A stretch of DNA of 12,267 bases from an uncultured Planctomycetia bacterium. Its GTDB lineage: Bacteria > Planctomycetota > UBA1135 > GCA-002686595. The notes below the pieces were generated by a model, which did no database searches, was not told the origin of the DNA, and worked only from the letters and a program-made list of their open reading frames with translations. Position 1 is the stretch's first letter, and every line of letters begins with the position of its first letter. Below, one piece after another: positions 1 to 6,775 of this stretch. The stretch covers positions 1 to 12,267 of the forward strand of contig CALFYL010000413.1 in assembly GCA_937952135.1 (NCBI GenBank), read 5' to 3'. Made by a program: the position numbers and the translations under genes.

Positions 1-2610
1 CGAGCAGTAGCGCGTGCCGACGCAGCGGTTGTAGGTCATCTCGTTGAGACCTTCCGGGCTGTGCGTCGTCGCGCCGACCGGACACACCACTTCGCACGGC
101 GCCGACTCGCAGTGCATGCACGGGACGGGCTGCAGGAGCACGCGCGGATTCTCCGGCGCGCCCTCGTAGTACCGATCGATGCGCAGCCAGTGCATCTCGC
201 GCCCCGCCGCGACTTGCTCCTTGCCGACCACGGGGATCGTGTTCTCCGACTGGCACGCGATCACGCACGCGTTGCAGCCGATGCACGTGCCGAGGTCGAT
301 GACCATGCCGAAGGCCACGCCGTCGTACTTGAACGGCGGGTACATCGAGGTGTCGCCGTGCGCCGCGAGCGCCGAGAACGGCTTGCGATCGAGTTCGCCG
401 AGCTCGCGCGTGCGCACGAGGTCGCGTTGCTCCATGTCGTGGTGCTCTTGCGTCGTCGCGAACGCGTGCTCGCGGTCGAGCTTGCGCAGCGACGCGCCGC
501 TTCCGCTCCAGCGAGCGTTCTGCCGCGACGCGAAGTACGCGTTGAAGCCGATGCCGGTTCCGATCGGGCCGGCGACCGCGCGTCCGTAGCCGAGCGGCAA
601 CGTGATGCACTGCTCGGCGTGTCCCGGCGCGACCCACACCGGCGCTTCGATCTTGCCAGCGTCGATCGCGCACTCGACCACGTCGCCGCTCTTCAGGCCG
701 AGCGTCTTCGCCGTGGAGACACCGATGAGCAGCGCATTGTCCCAGGTGATCTTGGTGAGCGGCCGCGGGCACTCTTGCAGCCACGCGTTGCCCGCGTAGC
801 GTCCGTCGTGCGCCGCCGGATCGACGCGCAGCACGTACTCGAGCCCGCTCGAGCCCTGCGGCGCGGCCAGCCGCGACAGCTTGGGCGCCGCGTCGGCGAG
901 CGAGACGCTGCGCGCCGAGAAGCGCCGGCCCGCGAGCGTTCCGTCGTGCAGAGAGCGCTTCCAGTAGCTCTCGAAGTCGTCGTCGTCGTGCTGCGCTTGC
1001 CAGTGCGCACGCACGAGGTCGTAGCCCTTCGCCATCGGCTGCCCGGCGAGCACCGCGAGCACTTCGTGCGCGCTGCGGCCGCCGTACAAGGGCGCGATGA
1101 GCGGCTGTTGGATCGAGATCGTGCCGTCGAAGGCGCGCGCGTCGCTCCAGCACTCGAGGAAGTGCGCCGCCGGCACGTGCCACTGCGACAACGCGGTCGT
1201 CTCGTTGTCGAACAGCGAGAGCGTGACGCGCAGCTTCGCTTTCTCGAAGGCTGCGCGGAAGCCCAGATCCGCGGGCGCGTCGTAGACCGGATTGCCTTCG
1301 AGCACCACGAGCAGATCGACGCGGCCCGCGGCGAGGTCGGCGACGAGCGTCCGCAGTCCTTCGTGTTGATCTCCGGGCGCGTACTCGACCGGCTCGGTGT
1401 AGCGCACGGTCTGCCCGACGGCCCCGAGCGCGTGGTTCATCGCATGCGCGAGCGCGTGGATCTCCGGCGCCTGCTCGAGCCCCGCGACCACGACGCATTC
1501 GCCGCGGTGCGCCGCGAGATCGGCCGCGACCCGATCGGCCCAGCTCTCGTGCTCGGGCGCGAGCGGGAGCGCCGCCGTCGCCACTCCGACTCGGGACGCG
1601 ATGCGGCTCGCCACAGCCGCGAGCAAGCTCGGGCGCGCCGGCAGGCGCTCGTCCGCGGCGGCCCCGGTGATCGAAACGCTCGACTCGATCGAGTAGAGCT
1701 TCGCGATCGACGTCGTGTCGCGCCGCGCGCGGCGGGCCGACGCGAAATCGCGCGCCGCACGCACTCCGCCGGGACCGGCGAGGAAGTCGGCGTCGAGCGA
1801 GAGCACGACCTTGGCGCGCGCGAAGTCGGGATGCGGCACGACGTCGACGCCGAGGGCCGCGAGCGCGCCCGCGCGGGCTTCGTCGCGGTTGTGCGGCGTC
1901 CACTGGACCCAGCGCGCCTGCGGAAGCTCGCGCAGCAAGCTCGCGAGCTGCGCCGCCAGCGTCGGCGAGGTCACCGTCGGCGTGAGGATGCGAAGGCCCG
2001 CGCCGCGGTTCGAACGCTGCGACTGCGCCGCCGCACTGAATTCGTCGAGGAACGCGGACCAAGTCGAGATCGCGCCGTTGCGCTTGAAGAGCTGCGCGCG
2101 CGAGGGGTCGTACAGCTCGAGCACCGCGGCCTGGGCGAAGGCGTCCGTCGCGCCGAGGCTCGCGGGGTGATCGGGATTGCCTTCGATCTTCGTCGGGCGC
2201 CCCATGTGGCTCTCGACGAGCAGTCCGAGCGCCCCGCTCGCCCACGGCATCGCCGTCGCGAAATAGAGCGGCTTGCCGGGGACGAGCGCCTCGGGGCTCT
2301 TCGCGTAGGGGTGGATGCGTTCGTCGGGCTGGCGCGTGCACGCCGCGGCGCCGGCGGCCGCGAGCGACGCGCCGACGAGTTGCAGGAAGTCGCGGCGCGC
2401 GAGCTCGACGCTGGACAGGAGGCCGGTCGAGCGCGAAGGGTCCGACGCGGAGCGCTGCGGAGCGTGCTCGTGTTGGTGCTCGTGTTGGTGCTCGTGCGCA
2501 GGCGCGTCCCCACGCCCAGGCCCGGCGCCGGAGAGTTCGCGCTCCTCGAGGCTGCGCCACACATGGGCGTCGCCGCTCGGCGCCGGCGCGCGGTTCGAAG
2601 GGTGGCTCAT
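1..2610 (-). CDS. actB: ActB-like subunit of alternative complex III, Tat-exported Mo-oxidoreductase-like/[4Fe-4S] protein (3' end outside window)
   Basis: By family, this subunit holds the iron-sulfur wire of alternative complex III, which moves electrons from quinol to a c-type cytochrome on the outer face of the inner membrane. The visible 870 codons are open to the left edge. The N-terminus carries the conserved VWRSLEE block (residues 17-23), a His/Glu/Gln-rich repeat (39-49) and a late twin-arginine signal (RRDFLQ, 72-77) followed by an Ala-rich stretch ending at Cys91. This matches the MoCo/4Fe-4S extended-Tat leader family. The middle (about 95-740) resembles a molybdopterin oxidoreductase domain (for example GRPTKIEGNPDHP) but lacks the usual N-terminal CxxC cluster motif, as in known ActB proteins. 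The C-terminal ferredoxin part shows C776-x2-C779-x2-C782-x3-C786, C831-x2-C834-x4-C839-x3-C843, then C863-x5-C869 at the edge. The ATG overlaps the stop of the upstream cytochrome gene (ATGA), so the two are probably translationally coupled. Cys91 could be lipidated, but the preceding AAA is a poor lipobox. Confidence 0.93.
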   Translation of the reverse strand, partial: MSHPSNRAPAPSGDAHVWRSLEERELSGAGPGRGDAPAHEHQHEHQHEHAPQRSASDPSRSTGLLSSVELARRDFLQLVGASLAAAGAAACTRQPDERIHPYAKSPEALVPGKPLYFATAMPWASGALGLLVESHMGRPTKIEGNPDHPASLGATDAFAQAAVLELYDPSRAQLFKRNGAISTWSAFLDEFSAAAQSQRSNRGAGLRILTPTVTSPTLAAQLASLLRELPQARWVQWTPHNRDEARAGALAALGVDVVPHPDFARAKVVLSLDADFLAGPGGVRAARDFASARRARRDTTSIAKLYSIESSVSITGAAADERLPARPSLLAAVASRIASRVGVATAALPLAPEHESWADRVAADLAAHRGECVVVAGLEQAPEIHALAHAMNHALGAVGQTVRYTEPVEYAPGDQHEGLRTLVADLAAGRVDLLVVLEGNPVYDAPADLGFRAAFEKAKLRVTLSLFDNETTALSQWHVPAAHFLECWSDARAFDGTISIQQPLIAPLYGGRSAHEVLAVLAGQPMAKGYDLVRAHWQAQHDDDDFESYWKRSLHDGTLAGRRFSARSVSLADAAPKLSRLAAPQGSSGLEYVLRVDPAAHDGRYAGNAWLQECPRPLTKITWDNALLIGVSTAKTLGLKSGDVVECAIDAGKIEAPVWVAPGHAEQCITLPLGYGRAVAGPIGTGIGFNAYFASRQNARWSGSGASLRKLDREHAFATTQEHHDMEQRDLVRTRELGELDRKPFSALAAHGDTSMYPPFKYDGVAFGMVIDLGTCIGCNACVIACQSENTIPVVGKEQVAAGREMHWLRIDRYYEGAPENPRVLLQPVPCMHCESAPCEVVCPVGATTHSPEGLNEMTYNRCVGTRYCS
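2464..2496 (+). repeat. 12-bp tandem repeat (2.75 copies) in the actB leader
   Basis: The unit GTGCTCGTGTTG occurs at 2464-2475 and 2476-2487, with a further 9 bases at 2488-2496, all identical. On the coding (minus) strand it gives the peptide HEHQHEHQHEH at residues 39-49 of ActB, between the conserved VWRSLEE block and the twin-arginine motif. The 12-bp period keeps the frame, so copy-number change would add or remove four residues at a time. Confidence 0.95.
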
Positions 2611-3257
2611 CGGTGGCAGGCCGAACAGTTGGTGCGGGCTTGGATGTGGAGTTCGCGCACGAGCTCGGGGCCCAGCTCGCTCTGGGGGCGCTCCGGCACG
2701 TAGTCCATGTTGAACACCTCGCTCAGCGGCCGGACGAAACGCTCGGGCTCGCGGTGGCACGCGAGGCACCACTCCATGTTCAGCGAGTGCTCGCGCCACG
2801 CGAGCGGCATCTGGTCGACCTGGCCGTGGCACGACTGGCAGCCGATCCCCTTGGCGAGGTGGATGGAGTGGTCGAAGTAGGCGAAGTCCGGCAAGTCGTG
2901 GACGCGCTTCCAGGGGATCGACGCGTCGGCGCGGAAGCTCTCGCGCACCGCCTCGAGCATCGGCGCTTCCGTCCAGATCTGCGAGTGGCAGCTCATGCAC
3001 GTCTTGGTCGACGGAATGCCGGCGAAGGCCGCGTCCTCGACGCTCGTGTGGCAGTAGCGGCAGTCGATGCCGAGGCCCGCGACGTGGTGCTTGTGTCCGA
3101 ACGCGACCGGCTGCTCGCGGACGACGCCGGCCTGGGTCACGTAGGGCGAGCGGTTGAGCTCCGAGACGAGCCACAACGCGCCCAGCACGAAGAACACCCC
3201 GCCGAAGATCGAGACCTTCGAAAGGGTGTTGGTGCTCGGGTGAAAGACCTGGGCCAT
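2607..3257 (-). CDS. actA: ActA-like pentaheme cytochrome c subunit of alternative complex III
   Basis: A 216-residue multiheme cytochrome with exactly five CxxCH heme-binding motifs, at residues 66-70, 87-91, 140-144, 164-168 and 211-215. The last lies one residue from the C-terminus. A single hydrophobic segment (about 15-33, VSIFGGVFFVLGALWLV) should act as an uncleaved membrane anchor, placing the hemes in the periplasm. Additional histidines (for example H55, H57, H58, H130, H133, H157) could supply the distal heme ligands. Heme number, anchor and position directly before actB are characteristic of ActA, which carries electrons from the ActB clusters towards an oxidase or soluble carrier. 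The ATG at 3257 is supported by an AAGGCGG ribosome binding site 7 nt upstream. The TGA stop overlaps the actB ATG. A generic cytochrome c3-family label would also fit, but the context makes ActA much more likely. Confidence 0.94.
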   Translation of the reverse strand: MAQVFHPSTNTLSKVSIFGGVFFVLGALWLVSELNRSPYVTQAGVVREQPVAFGHKHHVAGLGIDCRYCHTSVEDAAFAGIPSTKTCMSCHSQIWTEAPMLEAVRESFRADASIPWKRVHDLPDFAYFDHSIHLAKGIGCQSCHGQVDQMPLAWREHSLNMEWCLACHREPERFVRPLSEVFNMDYVPERPQSELGPELVRELHIQARTNCSACHR

Positions 3258-3264
3258 GGTGGAT

Positions 3265-3271
3265 CCGCCTT
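3265..3271 (-). promoter_or_regulatory. Ribosome binding site of actA
   Basis: On the minus strand AAGGCGG lies 7 nt before the ATG at 3257. It is a good Shine-Dalgarno match and supports that start codon. Confidence 0.7.
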
Positions 3272-3399
3272 GGTTACGGTCCGCGCGTCAAGGAATCAAG
3301 AGTCGCCGCTTCCTAGCCCCGCGCAGCGCTCGCGGCTCTGTCGCGAAAACACTTCGCCCGCAGCGCAAAGCGCGGACGTTCGCGCGCGCCCCGAGGCGC

Positions 3400-3969
3400 T
3401 CACTCGCCGACCTCGTTCGCATTTCGACGTAGGCGGGAGAGCGGCCAGATGTCCTCGTTCGCCAGCGGGTGCGCCTCGTAGCTGCCGTCGTTGTCGGGGA
3501 GCGGCGCTCCCGAGCGCACCATCGCGGTGTACACCGCCAGGCACGCGACGTTGGCGAGGTTGAGGCTGCGAACGCCGCGTTTGACCGGCACGTACACGCG
3601 CCGCCCCGCGTGCGCTTCGAGCAGCGAAGCGGGCAAGCCGTCCGATTCACAGCCGAACACGAGCACGTCGTCGCTCTCGAACGCCGCTTCGAAGAGTTGG
3701 GCGCCGCCGCGCGCGGTGAAGAGGCGCAGGCGTTCGCCGAGCGGTCGCTGGCTGCGCTGCGCGAGTGCGTCGCACGCCGCGTCCCAGTTCGCGTGGACCG
3801 CGAGCTCCACCATCGGCCAGTAGTCCAGACCGGCGCGCTTGAGATAGCGGTCCTCCAGGCTGAAGCCCAGCGGTTCGACGAGATGGAGCGCGTTGCCCGT
3901 CGCCGCGCAGAGCCGCGCGATGCAGCCGGTGTTGTGCGGGATCTGCGGATTGACGACGACGACGTCCAT
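3400..3969 (-). CDS. trmL: tRNA (cytidine/uridine(34)-2'-O)-methyltransferase, TrmL-like SPOUT enzyme
   Basis: A 189-residue SpoU-type methyltransferase of the trefoil-knot (SPOUT) superfamily. TrmL methylates the 2'-O of the wobble nucleotide of certain leucine tRNAs using S-adenosylmethionine. Family motifs are clear: NPQIPHNTGCIARLCAATG (7-25), LHLVEPLGFSLEDRYLKRAGLDYW (28-51), the FGCESDGLP loop (105-113) and the knot sequence RSLNLANVACLAVY (134-147). These match TrmL better than the larger TrmH or RlmB proteins. It is about 30 residues longer than typical TrmL; the excess is mostly a polar C-terminal tail (about 155-189). The ATG at 3969 was chosen because the protein begins directly with the family's first beta-strand. 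The same frame stays open far upstream, but that part is low-quality Arg/Ala-rich translation antiparallel to other genes. It follows the upstream membrane-protein gene by 20 nt with no clear Shine-Dalgarno, so it is probably the last gene of that transcript. Confidence 0.93.
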   Translation of the reverse strand: MDVVVVNPQIPHNTGCIARLCAATGNALHLVEPLGFSLEDRYLKRAGLDYWPMVELAVHANWDAACDALAQRSQRPLGERLRLFTARGGAQLFEAAFESDDVLVFGCESDGLPASLLEAHAGRRVYVPVKRGVRSLNLANVACLAVYTAMVRSGAPLPDNDGSYEAHPLANEDIWPLSRLRRNANEVGE

Positions 3970-3989
3970 GCGGCGCGCAGGATACCCGC

Positions 3990-5003
3990 TCACTTCGCCG
4001 CGTCCGCACCGCCAGCGCGCGTGAGCCAGGCGCCGAGCAGCGCGGCGGCGGCGAGGTAGATCAGCGCCGCAGCGACCAGCCCCGCGCCGCCGCGCTCGCT
4101 CCAGCGCCGGTGCTGCTCGCCGCGACCCTCGTGCGTCCAGACGCGGAAGATCAAATCGCGGTCGTCGAAGCGCCCGGCGCCGCACGTCATGCCGCCGAGC
4201 GCCGGTCCGACCGTCCCGCGGCCGTGGAACGCGATCAGCGACGGACCGGCCTCGCCGCCGACCGGCCGCGCGTCCGCCGGGAGTTCGAAGCGCACGTTCC
4301 ACGGTTTCCAGCGCGAGGACGGCAGCTCCTCGAACGTGAAGAACACCCAGGCCGTGGCCTGGGGCGAACGCTGAAGCACTTCGCCGCGCGCGAGGACTTC
4401 GTTCGTGCGCGGATCGGCGATCTGCACGCTCGCGGGCGCAGCCGCGGCGTCGAGCCCGTCGACGGCGAGCGCGAGCGCGCGCAGGTTGGGATGGGGCAGG
4501 AGGCTCAACTCGCACTCGAGCGCGCCGCCGGGCAGCACGCGATCGCCCCAGGGACGAACGACGTGCGAAACGCCGCGGTAGCGCACCCAGGGCGAGTGCG
4601 AAGACGGGCTCGCGCTCGACAGCTCGAAGTGGAACGAACTCGGCGGCGCGTCGAGCGCTTCGAGGTCGAGCGCCACACGCACCCACCCGTCGCCCGCTGG
4701 CAGCTCGCTCGCCGGGATCGCGACGCGCTGCAGGACCTCGCCGCCGAGTTCGCTGCGCAGCGTGAGCTCGAGCGGCGTGCGCTCGCCGCCCAGATCCACC
4801 AGCGCGATCTCGAGCGCTCGCAAGTCGCCGCGCTCCAGAGCGAACGAAGCGCCGACCGGGTGGCCGGGGAAGATCCGCCCGAACTGGGTCTGGTGCGGGA
4901 TGGCGCGCACGTCGAGCTCGGGCGCCGGCTCGAAGCCGACGAAGTGCGCCGCGACGGCCGCGAGCAGAGCGAACGCGCCGAAGAGCAGCGGTGCGCGTCT
5001 CAC
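3990..5003 (-). CDS. Membrane-anchored protein with two related beta-rich extracytoplasmic domains
   Basis: A 337-residue protein of no family I can name. It has an N-terminal hydrophobic segment (about 5-23), a long soluble part, and a C-terminal transmembrane helix (about 306-327) followed by a short tail. The soluble part contains two similar segments: residues about 60-131 (DLRALEIALVDLGG...) and about 173-245 (NLRALALAVDGLDA...). Both end in a strand of the form FxFEL or VRFEL, suggesting a duplicated beta-sandwich. The first is preceded by QTQFGRIFPGHP, like the start of beta-sandwich domains found beside bacterial membrane glycosyltransferases (from memory, not checked). The start is a GTG at 5003 that overlaps the TGA of the upstream DUF2142-like gene (GTGA), so the two are probably co-translated. 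I infer a role in the same envelope glycan process, perhaps sugar binding. The extended frame upstream of 5003 is a shadow of the neighbouring gene. Confidence 0.8.
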   Translation of the reverse strand: MRRAPLLFGAFALLAAVAAHFVGFEPAPELDVRAIPHQTQFGRIFPGHPVGASFALERGDLRALEIALVDLGGERTPLELTLRSELGGEVLQRVAIPASELPAGDGWVRVALDLEALDAPPSSFHFELSSASPSSHSPWVRYRGVSHVVRPWGDRVLPGGALECELSLLPHPNLRALALAVDGLDAAAAPASVQIADPRTNEVLARGEVLQRSPQATAWVFFTFEELPSSRWKPWNVRFELPADARPVGGEAGPSLIAFHGRGTVGPALGGMTCGAGRFDDRDLIFRVWTHEGRGEQHRRWSERGGAGLVAAALIYLAAAALLGAWLTRAGGADAAK

Positions 5004-6475
5004 GTCCCCCACACTCCGTATTCGTTGGGCGCGAGCCCGGCCCACAGGAACCAAGCGTCGTAGAGCACCAAGGCGGCGGCCGCGACGGCGAGCGCGCGCG
5101 AACGGTGACGTTCGCCGAACAACGCACACGCGCCGGCGGCGAACAACGCGGCGACGGCGAGCAAGGCCGGCATGAGGTAGCGGCCGTGGCCGACGCCGCG
5201 CAGCACGACGAGCACGAGCTGGGCGAGCACGCCGACGACGCACAGCAGCAGCGTCGCGCGCTCGACTCCCTTCGCGCCGCGCACCAACGCGACCAGGCCG
5301 CCGAACAGCGCGAAGAGCATCGGGGCGCCGATCGCGACGTACGCCGCCTCCGACATCGGGCGCGAGTACCAGTTGAAGGCGCCGATCCAACTCGTCGCGA
5401 GCTCGCGCAGTGCGTTCGCCGACAAGCCGCGGCCCACGCGTAGTAAAAAGGCGTCGACGTTGCGCGGCAGCACGGGGCTGTGCTGGAAGTGCCAGAAGAC
5501 GACGACGCCGGCGAGCGCCGCGGTCCCGCCGAGGGCGAAGAGCAGCAGCCCTCGCACGTTCCGCACGCGGCGTGAATCGAGCACGAGGGTTGCGAACAGC
5601 ACCAGGAAGTTCGACGCCGTCGTGGTCTTCACGAACCACCCGACGAGCGTGAGCGCGACGGCGAGCGCGAACTCGCGCCGTCCGCCGCGCCCGGCGAGTC
5701 GGCGCGCGCAAATCAACCACACCAGCGCCGAGAGCGTGCGCGCGAGCACGTCGTTGTTGACGATCGCCGCCTGACGCGCGTGCATCGGCAGCCACGCGAC
5801 GAACAACGCCGCTGCGAAGGCGAGCCGGCGATCGGAGAACGCGGCGCGCGCGAACTCGAGCCCGGCCCAGCACGTGAGCACGTACAAGAGCAGCGAGAGC
5901 ACGCGCGCCCAGCGGAGTTGCCCGTCGATGCCCTCGCCGGGCCACAGCGCGAGCCAGCCTCCGAGCAGCAGGTAGTAGCCCGGCGGCTGCGTCGTCGCAG
6001 TGAAGATCGGCTGCACCTCGTCGAAGTCGGCGCGGCCCCCCACGCCGCCGGTCCAGTCGACGCGCGCGTAGAAGCCGTGGCGCTCCATCGACTCGAGGAT
6101 CTGCGTCTGGCGCGCGGCGATCGCTTCGTCGCTCGCGCTCGCGAAGCGCCGGCGCACTTGCAGTTGCGACGAAGGATGGTCCCAGCGCTCGTCGTAGGGC
6201 GCGTCGGGCCCCGTCTGCAGCACCGTGTTCGAGAACTCGACCTTGCCGCGTCCCCACGGCGCGTGGCCGTCGGCGACGTGGCTGGCGTACTCGAAATGCC
6301 AGGGCTCGTCCTCGCCCATCCACGGCGCGACCGCGAAGAAGTACACGAGGCCGTGCAGCAACACGGCGGCGAGGAACCACCATGTTTCGCGGCGCCGGCC
6401 GGCCTTCGCCGCCTGCTCCTCGGCGCGCCGGCGCGCGCTCGAGAACGGATCGTTGGCGTCGTGCAGGCAACCCAT
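5000..6475 (-). CDS. DUF2142-like polytopic membrane protein, probable GT-C-type glycosyltransferase
   Basis: A 491-residue integral membrane protein with roughly 11-12 predicted helices (for example 33-51, 187-207, 268-300, 308-327, 408-453, 460-479). A charged cytoplasmic N-terminus precedes the first helix. The first external loop carries GEDEPWHFEY (54-63), the acidic DExxH signature of DUF2142 and related GT-C proteins that use lipid-linked sugars. Other matching landmarks are TQPPGYYLLLG (162-172), VNNDVLA (239-245) and GHGRYLMPA (429-437). The acidic pair D56/E57 is the likely catalytic or metal site by analogy with GT-C enzymes; substrate cannot be read from the sequence. A GT39/ArnT-type annotation is the main alternative. 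It is the first gene of a leftward cluster and faces the imu cassette across a 300-base gap. The ATG at 6475 has no obvious Shine-Dalgarno, so the exact start is less certain than the identity. Confidence 0.82.
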   Translation of the reverse strand: MGCLHDANDPFSSARRRAEEQAAKAGRRRETWWFLAAVLLHGLVYFFAVAPWMGEDEPWHFEYASHVADGHAPWGRGKVEFSNTVLQTGPDAPYDERWDHPSSQLQVRRRFASASDEAIAARQTQILESMERHGFYARVDWTGGVGGRADFDEVQPIFTATTQPPGYYLLLGGWLALWPGEGIDGQLRWARVLSLLLYVLTCWAGLEFARAAFSDRRLAFAAALFVAWLPMHARQAAIVNNDVLARTLSALVWLICARRLAGRGGRREFALAVALTLVGWFVKTTTASNFLVLFATLVLDSRRVRNVRGLLLFALGGTAALAGVVVFWHFQHSPVLPRNVDAFLLRVGRGLSANALRELATSWIGAFNWYSRPMSEAAYVAIGAPMLFALFGGLVALVRGAKGVERATLLLCVVGVLAQLVLVVLRGVGHGRYLMPALLAVAALFAAGACALFGERHRSRALAVAAAALVLYDAWFLWAGLAPNEYGVWGT

Positions 6476-6630
6476 GGGGGGTGCGCGATCCTACGGCGCG
6501 AGCCCGCGGCGCGCCCCGGCGAGCGTGCTCGAAGCTCCCGAGCGCTCGTCGCGCCCAAGAAAACCCGCAGGGAGGTGCACAGCCACGGTCCCGCGGCGTC
6601 TTGCCGTACTTCGGGGCCGATGGTAGGCTT

Positions 6631-6658
6631 TTGTTATGGTTCTCCCGGCGGATATTAG
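6631..6658 (+). promoter_or_regulatory. Possible sigma70-type promoter of the imu cassette
   Basis: TTGTTA (6631-6636, 4/6 match to the -35 consensus) and TATTAG (6653-6658, 4/6 to the -10 consensus) are separated by 16 bp in the only AT-rich patch of the intergenic region. Transcription would begin near 6665, on the small inverted repeat GATG-TTCGC-CATC (6662-6674), a position where a repressor could act. The leader would be about 110 nt and would contain the repeat array. Confidence 0.35.
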
Positions 6659-6701
6659 TCCGATGTTCGCCATCCTCGGTCGAAGGCGTCGAGCTTCGGT
6701 C

Positions 6702-6769
6702 CGCAGAGCACCGAGCTGGCTCGCGGAACGCAGGACCAAGTTGACTCGCGAAGCGCAGAACCAAGGAGG
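6702..6769 (+). repeat. Degenerate ~25-bp direct repeats leading into the imuA ribosome binding site
   Basis: Two 25-bp units (6710-6734 and 6735-6759) share the pattern ACCrAGyTGrCTCGCG and rArCGCAGr. They differ at six positions, all transitions. A third, partial copy begins at 6760 with ACCAAGGAGG, which is the ribosome binding site. An older relative with a 2-bp indel starts at 6702 (CGCAGAGCACCGAG). The CGCAG-ACC core therefore recurs at 6702, 6729 and 6754. Confidence 0.75.
6763..6769 (+). promoter_or_regulatory. Ribosome binding site of imuA
   Basis: AAGGAGG is a near-perfect Shine-Dalgarno 6 nt before the ATG at 6776. It fixes the imuA start and is the strongest ribosome binding site in the window. 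imuB and dnaE2 have none of note and depend on coupling. Confidence 0.85.
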
Positions 6770-6775
6770 CCCACC

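Larger units (their letters stand above)
6476..6775. other. Divergent intergenic region between the membrane-protein gene and imuA
   Basis: This 300-base gap separates two divergent start codons. The half nearest the leftward gene (6476-6600) is plain GC-rich sequence where I see no promoter or ribosome binding site. The half nearest imuA holds the only AT-rich patch (6629-6660), a short inverted repeat GATG-TTCGC-CATC at 6662-6674, a degenerate repeat array (6702-6769) and a strong ribosome binding site. It is the obvious place for damage-responsive control, but I cannot identify a LexA operator of a type known to me. Confidence 0.6.

Noticed and set aside
61..2703. 880-codon plus-strand open frame opposite actB
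   Set aside because: It is antisense to actB, which has clear cysteine motifs and a Tat leader. The plus-strand translation is low-complexity Arg-rich shadow.
3271..3299. Possible actA promoter on the minus strand (TTGATT, 17 bp, TAACCA)
   Set aside because: The -10 element would touch the ribosome binding site and leave almost no leader; the matches are weak.
3386..3399. Hairpin GCGCC-CCGA-GGCGC just after the trmL stop
   Set aside because: The stem is only 5 bp with no following T-tract. Such hairpins are common by chance at this GC content, so it was not called a terminator.
3400..5127. Extending trmL upstream to a 575-codon protein
   Set aside because: The added N-terminal part is Arg-rich shadow of the neighbouring membrane-anchored gene. 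The family starts at the ATG at 3969.
6601..6775. LexA operator upstream of imuA
   Set aside because: I looked for GTTC-N7-GTTC, GAAC-N4-GTTC, CTGT-N8-ACAG and similar forms and found none. The short GATG-TTCGC-CATC inverted repeat is too weak to claim.
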